58,092 nucleotides of DNA from a virus. The position numbers and the translations under genes were made by a program. Below, one piece after another: positions 37,544-46,857 of the stretch (positions are counted from its first letter, which is position 1; each line of letters opens with the position of its first letter). Where the stretch lies: positions 1-58,092 of IMG/VR virus record IMGVR_UViG_3300042924_003258. One strand, given 5' to 3'. The notes under the pieces are model-generated. The model had not been told where the DNA came from, ran no database searches, and saw only the letters and a list, made by a program, of their open reading frames with translations.

Positions 37544-40506
37544 CGCAGCATCGGAGCCTGGTTGCCCACAAACTGAACGGTCGTGATGGTCACGGGTCGG
37601 CTGTTCTCGCTGGTGATGCGGAACGTCGTGTTCGACGTTGGCCCGCCGCCGTAGACGCGATAGACGCCTTCTTCTTCGAGTGGCGTTCCGCTAGGCGGGG
37701 TGAACGTGCGGGTCACGTCGCCCATCGCGGCAGCCCGCCGCGTGATCCAGTTGAAGCCACCGGATCGGCGATACAGCAGGTAAGCCGCCGTGACGTAAAA
37801 GCCGTGTGAAGGAATTGCAAGGTTCGTGTTCTCGCCACGCACGTAGTCGCGAGAGATGTCCACGAGCATTTCGTACTTGACGCCAGCACGCACAACGTCA
37901 CTAGACGGCGTGCCGACTGCGGCGGTGTGGTCGCCCGTGGCGCGGATCGTGGTGTTTGACGGGCGGGTGGTGGTCAACTCGGTGCCGTCGTTCTTCACGA
38001 TGCAGTCGTAGTCACCATCGGTCATCGTCACGCCGTACGGGTCTTTGAGCGTCCAAGTGGTGTGGTTGCCACCACCGTCGTAGACGCCATCGACGGACGT
38101 ATCAATGCTGATCGACCGATCCAGCCTGCGCGGGAAGTCGCCTGAGTCGTAGATGGTTGACTTGCCAAGGCTGGTAATGTCAGGCTCGAACCGCAGGTAC
38201 TCCTGCGTGTAGCCGCCAAGCGCGTTCTCGCAGACGATGTGAAGGCCGCTGGTGAGCAGGGCCATGTCCACAACTTCGCTCTTGAACACGTACTTGGTCC
38301 ACGCCGCCTGCTGCAATTGGTTGTTCGGCGAGCGGGTGTACCGCCACACGAAGATCGTCTTCTTTTCCTGCTCGTTCAGCACGGCCAGCAAGTTCTGCGA
38401 CGGGACCGTGGCCATGCGCCGGATGTTGTCCTCGAAGAACAGGGGCACCTGCTCGGTCACGTTGTACGGGGTGTTGAACCCGCGCCCGTCGTCGTAGGCG
38501 TACTCAAGGATGCCGCTGGCAATGCGGGTTGAGCCATTCGTGGGGCTGTGCTGGCGAACCGGCACGTACAGCCGCGAGTCCATGCCCACCGGATCGACGT
38601 TGAGCAATTCGTTGTTGAAGGCTTCCTCGATCTGCACGGAAGATGGGGTCCACGCTCCATCGGCAAATGCCTCGAACGCGCGAGCGGCGTTGGTCGTGAT
38701 AAACAATGCGCTTCGGATCGGCTCAATCGCCCAGATTGTCGCCACCGACCGGCCCGGAATTGCCTTCTCGATGCGGTCGCTGTCGGCAACAACTGTGTCA
38801 TCTACAAGGTAGAAGTTGTAGTAGTTGCCCGCTTCGCTCTGCACCATGTATTCGCCCGCGCCGAACGTCAGCCGCCCCTCATGGACGTTGATTGCGGTGA
38901 TGGCACGGGCCAGTTGGAACGCTTCGGGAGCCTTGTTGGTCACTTCGTCGCCAGCGTCGCGAACGGTCCACGCCACTTGAGCAATCGAGAACGCTGCCGG
39001 AGTGGTCCCGTTGCCCGTGTACGAAGTGCGGGTCATCAGCACGGGCATCTTCGCCGGGTCGGGCTGGTACTCAGGCTGCGACGGGGCGGGTTTGCGGGTC
39101 CAGCGGGAAGTGATCGGGATGCGAGCGGTGGTGGCACCCGTGCCCGCCGCAACCACAATGTTTGATGCGCTACCGCCAGAGAAAGGTCGGCTAGTGTCGG
39201 TTGGTAGCGACAGGTTCTTGTCCGTTGCGGTGTCAACCAGCGTTGAATACATCGTGACGGTCGCAGCAGACCCCTTCCACGGCGAAGTCACGCGGAACGA
39301 GCCGTAGCCGCTGCTGTTGGGAATCCACCCAACGAACGCATCGGTTTCGCCAAGGTCACGGAACGCCTGCGTCCATTCGGACGCCACGTCGTCCATGTCC
39401 TCGATGTCGCCGCTAGCAATGAGCGACGCGAACGAACGCTCAAGTTCGTACTCGCGGCCAATGCTGTTGAACGCAACGTCGGCGGTCGCAGCCAAGGCGC
39501 AACTGCGTCCGGGCGTGTAGGTCGGTCCAGACGCGGCGTCTGTCACAGTGATTTGGTCGTTGCTGTCCTTGGAAACAATCGTGACCATGCCAACCGACGC
39601 CGACGCGCCGTAGGTAACGCCAGTGCCAGCGGTGATGCGGAGTTGGTCGCCAGCCTCAAAGGTGTAGCCAGAGAACGCGCCGGTCTTGGTCAGCGTCCAT
39701 GTGTCGCCCGTCACGTTCGCAGCGGTTACGCCGGTTTGCGAGTTGGCCTGCCGCTGGAACCACACACGGAACCGCTTGGGGTCTTTACCCGCGTCGTCCC
39801 AGTCCCCGCCTCGCAACTTCGCCCAGCCTGTCCAAGTCGGGGGGGTGTTGGTGTAGGTTGCAAACGCATCCCCGCTCGGGATGTCGTACTGCCAGTACCC
39901 GGCGTCAAGGTCGGTGCCGTCTTCCAACGCGCGGTGATACGTCCCGTCAGCCGGGCCACTCGCCACCATCACGTCAGCGTTCTTGTACGTCCGCTCAAGC
40001 GTGTACGCAGGGCTAGTCAGAAGCCCGGTCGCAACCTTCGTGTTGACGATGAACGTGCCGTCTGCGACGGTCAAGAATCGCAGGTCGGCGGGAGTCGCAC
40101 CACCAGATGAAAGATACGTTTCTACGCCCGTGCCGTACGTCACAAGAGCGGGTGGTCCACCCTCTTCGAGCGGCCACACCCGCATCTGCGGTCCTTGATC
40201 CAATCCGTAGAACACAAGGTACTGTTCTGTCGCACTTCGACGAATCGGGTGCAGGCGGTAATCGCCGCCAGCGTTCAACAACGCGCCCGTCATGTCGCCG
40301 CTGAACCTGAGAAGCCCGGTGATTCTGCGGGTCAGCACCGTGCCCGAACGCTTGCGGCACCCGTCGAACGTGTCGAAGTCCGCGTTCTTTGCGTCCTCGA
40401 CCGTGCCGGGGAATCGAATCGCTGCCGGTTGCTGGGAGATGCCACCGGAAAGCGTTGGCCGCGCGACAATCGCGGATGCTCTCGTCGCCAGATCGAATTG
40501 CGTCAT
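37540..40506 (-). CDS. Tail tubular protein B, T7 gp12-like (988 aa)
   Basis: The family signature lies at the start: ARPTLSGGISQQPAAIRFPG and GCRKRSGTVLTRRI. The body is long and beta-rich, with the conserved segment VHEGRLTFGAGEYMVQSEAG in the middle. It forms the nozzle of the tail below protein A. Length exceeds T7 gp12 (794 aa), so it carries insertions. Confidence 0.9.
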   Translation of the reverse strand: MTQFDLATRASAIVARPTLSGGISQQPAAIRFPGTVEDAKNADFDTFDGCRKRSGTVLTRRITGLLRFSGDMTGALLNAGGDYRLHPIRRSATEQYLVFYGLDQGPQMRVWPLEEGGPPALVTYGTGVETYLSSGGATPADLRFLTVADGTFIVNTKVATGLLTSPAYTLERTYKNADVMVASGPADGTYHRALEDGTDLDAGYWQYDIPSGDAFATYTNTPPTWTGWAKLRGGDWDDAGKDPKRFRVWFQRQANSQTGVTAANVTGDTWTLTKTGAFSGYTFEAGDQLRITAGTGVTYGASASVGMVTIVSKDSNDQITVTDAASGPTYTPGRSCALAATADVAFNSIGREYELERSFASLIASGDIEDMDDVASEWTQAFRDLGETDAFVGWIPNSSGYGSFRVTSPWKGSAATVTMYSTLVDTATDKNLSLPTDTSRPFSGGSASNIVVAAGTGATTARIPITSRWTRKPAPSQPEYQPDPAKMPVLMTRTSYTGNGTTPAAFSIAQVAWTVRDAGDEVTNKAPEAFQLARAITAINVHEGRLTFGAGEYMVQSEAGNYYNFYLVDDTVVADSDRIEKAIPGRSVATIWAIEPIRSALFITTNAARAFEAFADGAWTPSSVQIEEAFNNELLNVDPVGMDSRLYVPVRQHSPTNGSTRIASGILEYAYDDGRGFNTPYNVTEQVPLFFEDNIRRMATVPSQNLLAVLNEQEKKTIFVWRYTRSPNNQLQQAAWTKYVFKSEVVDMALLTSGLHIVCENALGGYTQEYLRFEPDITSLGKSTIYDSGDFPRRLDRSISIDTSVDGVYDGGGNHTTWTLKDPYGVTMTDGDYDCIVKNDGTELTTTRPSNTTIRATGDHTAAVGTPSSDVVRAGVKYEMLVDISRDYVRGENTNLAIPSHGFYVTAAYLLYRRSGGFNWITRRAAAMGDVTRTFTPPSGTPLEEEGVYRVYGGGPTSNTTFRITSENSRPVTITTVQFVGNQAPMLR

Positions 40507-41105
40507 TGCAGATTAGGCTGGGACGGAATCAGCGGTTGGTTCTGCGGGGCGGGAGGCGACATCGGAGAACGCTTGGCCGACAATTCGTTGACCGCACGAA
40601 CCTGCTGGTACGCGGCGTCAACGCGGGTGTCGCGGCTGGTCACGCTCTGGAACTCAATCAGTGCGTTGTTCATGCACAGCGATTGCAGGTTGGGGTCGCG
40701 GATGTTGTTCACTTCCTCGTCCTCAACCACGGCAAACTGATACGTCCCGTCTGGGAACGTGGTGGTGCTGCCCTCGGCGTTGTAGATCAGAGCCGTGCCG
40801 TTCTGCAAGTACCAGTTGCGCCGTTCGTCGCGCCCGATAGGACGGGCGAAGATGGCGTTGGTTGGGGCGGTGATGGTGTTGGGGGCACCAGAAACGGTGA
40901 CGGCAAACACTCGGCTCGTCTGCCGCCATTCGCGGGCGAGCGTGTCGCGTGTCGCCATGTCAAGGTAGTTCTCGGCCTGCCCCGCGTCGGACGTGCCGTA
41001 GGTCTTGCTGGGCCACGATCCGCTTGAATCAAGAGCCGACACAGGCAGGTGCCCGCACGCGCGCAGCATCTTGTTCACCAGTTGGAGTTTGGTGTGAAAC
41101 GCCAT
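40503..41105 (-). CDS. Tail tubular protein A-like, paralogue 2 (200 aa)
   Basis: MAFHTKLQLVNKMLRACGHL, then AENYLDMATRDTLAREWRQ and LQNGTALIYNAEG follow the gp11 pattern (N-terminal helices, then a beta core). A second gp11-like gene lies at 42856-43497. The Pro/Gln-rich end (SPPAPQNQPLIPSQPN) is unusual. Confidence 0.7.
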   Translation of the reverse strand: MAFHTKLQLVNKMLRACGHLPVSALDSSGSWPSKTYGTSDAGQAENYLDMATRDTLAREWRQTSRVFAVTVSGAPNTITAPTNAIFARPIGRDERRNWYLQNGTALIYNAEGSTTTFPDGTYQFAVVEDEEVNNIRDPNLQSLCMNNALIEFQSVTSRDTRVDAAYQQVRAVNELSAKRSPMSPPAPQNQPLIPSQPNLQ

Positions 41106-41554
41106 TAGACAGTCTCCACAAAGATTTCAAGGCACCACGCGATTGCGTTGGTCGAACCGGATGGCCACGTAATCGCGAACGTCACGGCCTGCCCGTTGGT
41201 CAGGACGAGGCCAAGCGTGTTGCCATAGGGCGAGTTGCTGTTGAAGTAGGGCGTTGCCAGCGTCGTCGGAGAACCCGGCGCGTCGCAGCCCGTGCCGTAC
41301 ACGGTGAAACCGGCTGCGGTCGTCGGTTCAAGTTGCCCGAGCGTTGCCGCCGTTCCCAACGTCGCGGGCGTGGTGCCGCGCTGAATCGTGATCGTGCCCT
41401 TCTTGTCGTCGGGCTTTGCGTTGTCGGTCGTAAGGCTGTAACTACCGACCGAGATAACAGTCTGTGCATCGTCACACACCACGGCAACGCGCTGCGTACC
41501 GCCACTGCTTAGGATTGATCCCGAAAGCGGGACTCGAATCATTCTTCGTGCCAT
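41105..41554 (-). CDS. Hypothetical structural protein (149 aa)
   Basis: MARRMIRVPLSGSILSSGGT and a Thr/Gly-rich beta body ending SGSTNAIAWCLEIFVETV. It is probably a virion component inserted between the two tail tube A genes. Confidence 0.65.
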   Translation of the reverse strand: MARRMIRVPLSGSILSSGGTQRVAVVCDDAQTVISVGSYSLTTDNAKPDDKKGTITIQRGTTPATLGTAATLGQLEPTTAAGFTVYGTGCDAPGSPTTLATPYFNSNSPYGNTLGLVLTNGQAVTFAITWPSGSTNAIAWCLEIFVETV

Positions 41555-41563
41555 GATTGCTCC

Positions 41564-42856
41564 TTACCACGGCAGAGTGATAATGCCACCGCTGCCCATG
41601 TTGTTTCCGCCTGTGACGCCGCTAGAGGACGACGTGTCGTCCCCCGGAGGGCCTTGGTTGTTGCCGCCGCCAACACCGCCGCCGGGCGGGTCTTCTGTGT
41701 CGTCCAGTGGTGGACCGCCCTCATTGGGGCCTTCTGGCTTTTCCGTGATGTCGCCCGGTGGTGGACCGCCGACGTTCGGGCCGCTACTTCCACCGCCGCC
41801 TCCGCTGCCGTCAGTCCTTCGATACACAACCTGAGAGACATCGAGCGTGGCAAAAGTCCCAGACGGCGCGCTCCAATCTGGCACCGTGCCGGGGATGAGG
41901 AACACGCTTGACTCTTCGTCTTCGCAGCACTCCTGCGAATCGGGGTCGTACGTGTCAATGGTGATTGGATGAACCTCGGCACACTCAACAGCCGGGTTCT
42001 CTTGGGCCGCAATGCCCGCGTAGTAGTCGCACAGGAAGTCGAACGTGTCGGGCCGCGTCAACTCGAAGCCCGTGTAGGGCGAGATGACAAAGCCACGGTC
42101 GATGAGTTCTTGGGCCTCGGCAATCGTGAAGTCAGAGTCGCCGAATCGCGGGCAAACGTGTAGTTCGGTTCCCTGTGACGCCGTGATGTTGTTGGGCTTG
42201 TAGAAGGTCTTGTAGTTGGGCCACACCACCATGTAGGGCCGCTCGAACGGTTCGGGATAGCGAACCAGCAGGCCCGAAGGCGGTGCCGCAAACGACACGG
42301 GCCACAACTCCCCGCCCGTCTTCCAACCCGCGTCTTCAAGTGCCGCAAGGATCGGCTTGCGTGCAACCCCGTCTGCGGCGGTCGCCTCGCTTGCGTCGAT
42401 CCAGGTGAACGTGAATCCGAGTTCCTTGAGCGGGGCAATCGCGTTCACGAAGAACGCCGGGCTTGGCACAACATCCGCCGTGGTGTCAATCGAAGACTGA
42501 TCCTCGGGCAGCGTGTTGTGCATGATGCCCTGATAGATTGCATACTCGCGTCCTTCGGTCTTGAAGTCTGCGAAGTTATTGGCAAACCAGTTGGCAATCT
42601 GCGGGTAGTGATTGGTCCAGACGTACCACGTTGCAGCCGGGGCGTTCTCGCCAACCTTGAATCCAACGGGGTAGTTGACGCAAATGGTCGTCGCGCTCAG
42701 CCGCGTGGCCAACGCTTCCACGGCGGGCCACGCCGCCTCTGGCGTTGGCAGCACGTCGCCGCGAAGCCCGCCAGGATTCGTTGTCGAGTAGTTGTCGCCG
42801 CTGCCCCACTGCCAATGCAGATGCGGGCGACGGCGCGGCTTGAACGGGGCGGGCAT
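41564..42856 (-). CDS. Hypothetical virion protein with Gly/Pro-rich tail (430 aa)
   Basis: Residues 1-280 (HLHWQWGSGDNYSTTNPGGL, LGFTFTWIDASEATAAD, YTGFELTRPDTFDFLCDYYA) could form a globular enzyme-like or TIM-barrel-like domain, but no motif settles it. Residues about 340-430 are low complexity (GPNVGGPPPGD, GPNEGGPPLDD), likely a flexible tether. Two Cys pairs near 300 (ECAE, ECCED). Confidence 0.65.
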   Translation of the reverse strand: MPAPFKPRRRPHLHWQWGSGDNYSTTNPGGLRGDVLPTPEAAWPAVEALATRLSATTICVNYPVGFKVGENAPAATWYVWTNHYPQIANWFANNFADFKTEGREYAIYQGIMHNTLPEDQSSIDTTADVVPSPAFFVNAIAPLKELGFTFTWIDASEATAADGVARKPILAALEDAGWKTGGELWPVSFAAPPSGLLVRYPEPFERPYMVVWPNYKTFYKPNNITASQGTELHVCPRFGDSDFTIAEAQELIDRGFVISPYTGFELTRPDTFDFLCDYYAGIAAQENPAVECAEVHPITIDTYDPDSQECCEDEESSVFLIPGTVPDWSAPSGTFATLDVSQVVYRRTDGSGGGGGSSGPNVGGPPPGDITEKPEGPNEGGPPLDDTEDPPGGGVGGGNNQGPPGDDTSSSSGVTGGNNMGSGGIITLPW

Positions 42857-43497
42857 TAGCGTCGCTCCGCGTCGTATCCGTTCCAGAACAGGCTTGTGGC
42901 GTTGTCGTGTGCCCCGACGATGTACCAGCCTTCGGGAGCAAGGGCGTTGCTGTTTGCCAGCGTGTCAACCGGCTTGCTCTGCATGTCGCGAACCTGCGCC
43001 TCTGCCATCGAACGCTTGGCCTGCGCGTCGAGTTTGCCGTACATGCCAGCCAGTTCCGGCGAGGTTGAGGACCGCTGGGCCGCAAACTCCGCAGCCGCGA
43101 TGTCCACCACGGCGCGGCGAACGTGCATCGGCAAGCACTCGGGCTTGTAGAGCAGGCTCACGCGGACGCGCGTGGTGTTGGTGAACACATCGGTCTGGTT
43201 CTGGCGGTCGTACAGGAACTCGCCAACCTGCACCAGTTCAAGGTGCCCGCTGGTGTTGTCGCTTTCGATGAACAGAGTGCCAGCGGGAACCGCGAGCTTG
43301 CCGTTCACGTCGGGCGTGATTTCCTGATTGAGCCGATCCGAGAACGCCCAGCGATGGGCCTGCTGGACTTCGCGGGAGACTTGATCCAGAATCTCCTCGG
43401 CAGTACCCAGTTCCGAGCGGGTGCCCGTGTCGAGGCCGGGCGACGGATTCCGACCGCACTTGGTCAGGATCAATCGCACCATCTGTTGTCTGTTCAT
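42856..43497 (-). CDS. Tail tubular protein A, T7 gp11-like (213 aa)
   Basis: MNRQQMVRLILTKCGRNPSP, then AEEILDQVSREVQQAHRWAF, a beta part with VNGKLAVPAGTLFIES and VRVSLLYKPECLPMHVRRAV, and a C-terminal helix. This is the usual layout and length of gp11, which joins portal and tail nozzle. Confidence 0.85.
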   Translation of the reverse strand: MNRQQMVRLILTKCGRNPSPGLDTGTRSELGTAEEILDQVSREVQQAHRWAFSDRLNQEITPDVNGKLAVPAGTLFIESDNTSGHLELVQVGEFLYDRQNQTDVFTNTTRVRVSLLYKPECLPMHVRRAVVDIAAAEFAAQRSSTSPELAGMYGKLDAQAKRSMAEAQVRDMQSKPVDTLANSNALAPEGWYIVGAHDNATSLFWNGYDAERR

Positions 43498-43500
43498 GGT

Positions 43501-43536
43501 AAAACCACCCCGGACGCTTTCGCATCGACGGGGTGG
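43501..43536 (-). terminator. Hairpin plus TTTT after 43554-44201
   Basis: CCACCCCG pairs with CGGGGTGG around a long loop. On the minus strand it is followed by GTTTTACC. It separates the head genes from the tail genes. Confidence 0.65.
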
Positions 43537-43553
43537 GGGTGAGGGAGGGCTAT

Positions 43554-44201
43554 TTAGTTGTTGGTGCTGTTGTTGAGGCCGATGGAATCGACGACGAGGA
43601 CGAGTTCGCCATTGATGGTCAGAACACAGTCCGCGTCAATGTCCGTGTCGGTCTGAACGCCGATGTTGAAGAACAACTTGGGGGTTGCGCTGTTGACGAA
43701 CAAGACCGAAGACATGCCGCCAGTTGCATAGGCAATCTGGTTGGTAGTGTCCCAGCCCGCAGCCCCGCCTGTTTCCGCGTTCGCCAACTGCGTTGCGGGG
43801 ATGACGTTCTGCATTGTGGTCGCCAGCGTGCTTGCGGAAGCAGTTGCCGTGCCAACGCCAAATCGCACCGAAGTGGCCGCGTTGTTGATGTTTGCGTCTG
43901 CCCCGTCCTTCGCAAGAGACAGCGTGCAGGCGGCGTGGTTGATCTTTGTAAAGGTGCGAAGACTTGCGTTGAACGTGCCGAGTTCAAGGCCCGCGTAGGC
44001 CAATGCGTTCGTCACGGTCAACTTGACGTTGTTGAAGCGAATACGAATCTGCGTGGTGGGCGAGTAGGGGTCGCTGCAACGAACCGAGAACCGACCATTG
44101 GCCGGGTCCGAAGGCTGCGTTGCCGTCCACATCGCCGCAATGTCCTCGTTGGGGTTGCAAATAACCCCACGAGATGCGTCTTGATAATTGGCGTTTGCCA
44201 T
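43554..44201 (-). CDS. Probable capsid decoration or minor head protein (215 aa)
   Basis: MANANYQDASRGVICNPNED and a Thr/Asn/Ala-rich beta body (TMQNVIPATQLANAETGG). It lies alone between terminators just after the major capsid gene, so it may be made in large amounts as a head fibre or decoration protein. Confidence 0.6.
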   Translation of the reverse strand: MANANYQDASRGVICNPNEDIAAMWTATQPSDPANGRFSVRCSDPYSPTTQIRIRFNNVKLTVTNALAYAGLELGTFNASLRTFTKINHAACTLSLAKDGADANINNAATSVRFGVGTATASASTLATTMQNVIPATQLANAETGGAAGWDTTNQIAYATGGMSSVLFVNSATPKLFFNIGVQTDTDIDADCVLTINGELVLVVDSIGLNNSTNN

Positions 44202-44218
44202 TGGGTGTTTTCTCCAAA

Positions 44219-44245
44219 GCGGCGGGGGCCGAAGCCCCCAGCCGC
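44219..44245 (-). terminator. Terminator with TTCG loop after the capsid gene
   Basis: On the minus strand GCGG-x-GGGGGC TTCG GCCCCC-x-CCGC, a near-perfect 10-bp stem closed by the stable TTCG loop and followed by TTTGG. Located 11 bases after the capsid stop. Confidence 0.8.
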
Positions 44246-44255
44246 GTCAAATTCA

Positions 44256-45419
44256 TTACACTGCTGCGCGAGTCGAGGTCGTTTGGGTGTTGATTTCGAT
44301 GGCGAACGCGCACTCGGGGTTGAGCGGCGCGATCGTCCACTGGCCGACGAGCGCGAAAGTCTCGGACAGGCCGAGTTCGTGCTTGTCGTACACGGCCATC
44401 ATCGGCTTCTCTTCGGTGACGTGAATTGCACCCTTGCCGCCGTTGGTCGCGACCATGCCGAGCAGAACCGGGAAGCCGGTAGAGCCGGTCGGGTTGAAGT
44501 TCCCGCGAAGCGCGCTGGGGCCGTCGATGACGTTGGAGGCGGGAAGAACACCCGCGCCGTAGTTACCGTTGGACGGCAGCGTGCTTTCGTCGCCGGTGTA
44601 GCGGTTGACCGTCGCGAGGATGGTCAGGTCGAACGCGGGCAGGTAGACCGCCTTGCGTTGCAGGTTGCCATTGCTCAGGATGATGTTGTCGGTCGTGAAG
44701 GCGCGTTCGTTGCCGTACGCCTGCAAGCCCGCCATGAACTCTGAGTCGGCAATGGCAAGACGCTGGCCGGGTCCATTCGGAGCGTTCTTCTGGTCCAAGG
44801 TCAGACGCAGAAGTTCCAAGCACCGGAAGGTGTTTTCACGGGACGTAGAGCCGCCAATACCAATCGCCGCGCTGACGCAAGCGTTCAGAGAGCCGGGGTT
44901 GCCACCGCCTTGCGAGATGATCGTACCCTGATTGTGCGCCCACAGAGGAACGCCGCTCACGGTGATGGTCTTGGACGCGGCACGAGCAGCCAGAGCCAAC
45001 GCGCGAACCACGCGACGGCTCTTGAGGATGCCCATGTTGTAGCGGTGCTGGCGACCCACGTTGGCCATCGTCTGAGCAGCCCACTCCACGCGACGAGAAT
45101 CAGACTCGTGCAGCGTGTGCGCCTGATAGAGCAGGTCGTCGGCTTCGCGCGTGATGGTCTTGTAGAACTGACCGGACACCTGCCCGTTCATCACGTCGCC
45201 CTTGGCGAGCGTCAGCGGGGCGGGCGTTCCAGCGTCGAAGCGGTGGCGGTACGAGCCGCCCGGCTCGGCGGGAATGTTGGTGATACCAGCAATGTTGGTG
45301 TTGTCAAACACCGGCTCGGCCTGCATGGGCAGGTTGGTACCCTGCACATACATTTCGAGCAGCATCGAACGATCATCCGTAGAGCCGTCGTTGGCCCCAG
45401 GATTGATGAAAACTGCCAT
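44256..45419 (-). CDS. Major capsid protein (387 aa)
   Basis: A protein of the size and place of T7 gp10, between scaffold and tail tube A. It has DDRSMLLEMYVQGTNLPMQA near the N-terminus, KTITREADDLLYQAHTLHES for the HK97-fold spine region and RLAIADSEFMAGLQAYGNER in the A domain. AAGGAATC precedes the start. Terminators on both sides suggest strong separate expression. Confidence 0.85.
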   Translation of the reverse strand: MAVFINPGANDGSTDDRSMLLEMYVQGTNLPMQAEPVFDNTNIAGITNIPAEPGGSYRHRFDAGTPAPLTLAKGDVMNGQVSGQFYKTITREADDLLYQAHTLHESDSRRVEWAAQTMANVGRQHRYNMGILKSRRVVRALALAARAASKTITVSGVPLWAHNQGTIISQGGGNPGSLNACVSAAIGIGGSTSRENTFRCLELLRLTLDQKNAPNGPGQRLAIADSEFMAGLQAYGNERAFTTDNIILSNGNLQRKAVYLPAFDLTILATVNRYTGDESTLPSNGNYGAGVLPASNVIDGPSALRGNFNPTGSTGFPVLLGMVATNGGKGAIHVTEEKPMMAVYDKHELGLSETFALVGQWTIAPLNPECAFAIEINTQTTSTRAAV

Positions 45420-45625
45420 GTGTTGATTCCTTCTGAATCAGTGCAAGCGACACCCCGCCTGTGCCGAGGTGTCGCTACATGGCGCGTCCGTCAACCGGGT
45501 CGGCATGGCCGAGTGTCCGGTTCGTGGCGTGCTACTTTGCGGCTCGTGGGATCGCGTTCGCGTGCGTGGTACACCCACGCCTGCGACTGCACAAAACAAC
45601 AAGGGGCGGTTTCCCGCCCCTCGCT
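45420..45625. promoter_or_regulatory. Intergenic leader of the capsid gene with three hairpins
   Basis: 206 bases without a convincing gene. Reading leftward: a terminator (45592-45621), a hairpin GCGTGG/CCACGC near 45570 and a perfect 8-bp hairpin GCGACACC/GGTGTCGC (45447-45475) close to the capsid start. A phage-polymerase promoter for the capsid gene would be expected here, but I cannot identify its consensus. Confidence 0.6.
45592..45621 (-). terminator. Intrinsic terminator after 45626-45967
   Basis: AGGGGCGG and CCGCCCCT form a perfect 8-bp stem with a GAAA loop on the minus strand, followed by TTGTTGTTTTG. A textbook terminator directly after the stop. Confidence 0.85.
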
Positions 45626-45967
45626 TTACTTCTTGATGTTCTTCTCGAACGCCGCGAGTTTGGCTTTCAACTCAGCGTTCTCGGCTGCGACGGCCTCTGC
45701 CTTTGCCGCCGTCACCTTGGCGTCTGCAAGCATCTCGGTCAACTTCTTGGGCTTGCCGATTGCGGTGGCCTTCGCCATCGCACTCTGTTCGGCGTCGTGT
45801 TCGTTGTCCTTGGGGTCGCCCATGACGTACGTTTGGCCGTCTTCGGTGCGGAGTTCGACCTTGAACTCGATTGCCCCGCCCGCAACGCGGCTCATCCACA
45901 CGTACTTGTCCAGCCCGTATTCACCCAGAAAGTTCAGCAGTTTCGGTTGTTCAATCGTGGTACTCAC
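45626..45967 (-). CDS. Hypothetical protein before the capsid gene (113 aa)
   Basis: MSTTIEQPKLLNFLGEYGLD and a beta part (GAIEFKVELRTEDGQTYVMG) lead to a long Ala/Lys/Glu coiled coil (AKAEAVAAENAELKAKLAAF). It overlaps the scaffold gene by four bases. It may be a second scaffold or assembly factor. Confidence 0.65.
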   Translation of the reverse strand: MSTTIEQPKLLNFLGEYGLDKYVWMSRVAGGAIEFKVELRTEDGQTYVMGDPKDNEHDAEQSAMAKATAIGKPKKLTEMLADAKVTAAKAEAVAAENAELKAKLAAFEKNIKK

Positions 45968-46848
45968 TTGTTCACCTTCCTGAAAAGTGCGAAGTCGCTG
46001 GCCGTCCCCTGTCCAGCGGCGATTCGCGCAGTCGCGTCCAACTTGGCCTTCCTCACTTCGTCATCACTGGCAGGCCCCGGCGCGGACCCGTTGATCGGCT
46101 TCGGACCCGTGCTTCCGCCGTACTTGCGCGTGTGGTGCTGCTGCAAGAGCAACGCCGCTGCGTCGAATGTTTCGTGGTTGCTCATCAGCCGCACGATGCG
46201 GGCGTGTTCTTCGGCTGGGACGTATGACTCCCAGTCCTTGCCGAGTTCGGCCAGCTTGTCGGCACCGCCCACGACTTCCGCCGCGCGACGTTCGTTCGCC
46301 TCAACCTTGCCAAACTCTTCCTTGAGCAACGCACGCATCGCGGGGATGCGCGTACGCGGAGGCAGGCCCTTGAAGTCATCGTGGGCCAAGGCGAGTTTGT
46401 CAACCACCGAATCGCCAAGCGCGTTGGCCTTGTGCATCCGGTACAGGTCATCGCCGCTGAAACCAGCATCCTTCAACACCTTGGCCGTATCGACCGGCTT
46501 GCTGGTGTCGGGTTCCTTCTGTTCCTCCTTTGGGAACATCGGCGTGCTGATCGGCTTGGCGTCTTCCTTGGGCTTGCCAACCAGACGCTCCGCGCTCTTG
46601 TACGCACGCTCCGCGTCGGCCACCGTCTTGAACGGCTTGCCCTCGCCGATCAGGTCGCCTTCTGCGAGCGGCACGAGGCCCTGGCTTGCGTGCAATTCAC
46701 GCAACCCTTTGACCAACTGAGCCGCCGCGTCTTCGGGCGTAGAACCCTTGAACTTGCCTGCAAGAACAACCTCCTGCACCGGCTGCTGATCTTTGGGCGC
46801 AGCATCACCCGCAGTAGCCGTAGCCACTGCCGTATTCGCATCTGCCAT
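45964..46848 (-). CDS. Scaffolding protein, T7 gp9-like (294 aa)
   Basis: Acidic, helical and Ala/Lys/Glu-rich. LVGKPKEDAKPISTPMFPKE is a flexible linker, and the C-terminal helix (KAKLDATARIAAGQGTASDF) can bind the capsid shell. It lies between portal and capsid genes, as in T7. Start chosen at the ATG of MADANTAV after AGGGGTAAGTG. Confidence 0.8.
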   Translation of the reverse strand: MADANTAVATATAGDAAPKDQQPVQEVVLAGKFKGSTPEDAAAQLVKGLRELHASQGLVPLAEGDLIGEGKPFKTVADAERAYKSAERLVGKPKEDAKPISTPMFPKEEQKEPDTSKPVDTAKVLKDAGFSGDDLYRMHKANALGDSVVDKLALAHDDFKGLPPRTRIPAMRALLKEEFGKVEANERRAAEVVGGADKLAELGKDWESYVPAEEHARIVRLMSNHETFDAAALLLQQHHTRKYGGSTGPKPINGSAPGPASDDEVRKAKLDATARIAAGQGTASDFALFRKVNK

Positions 46849-46857
46849 CACTTACCC

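Noticed and set aside
45480-45600. D-arm-like stretch (GGCATGGCCGAGTG) considered as part of a tRNA
   Set aside because: No 5-bp anticodon stem or matching T-arm could be folded in the right spacing. No tRNA was found in the window.
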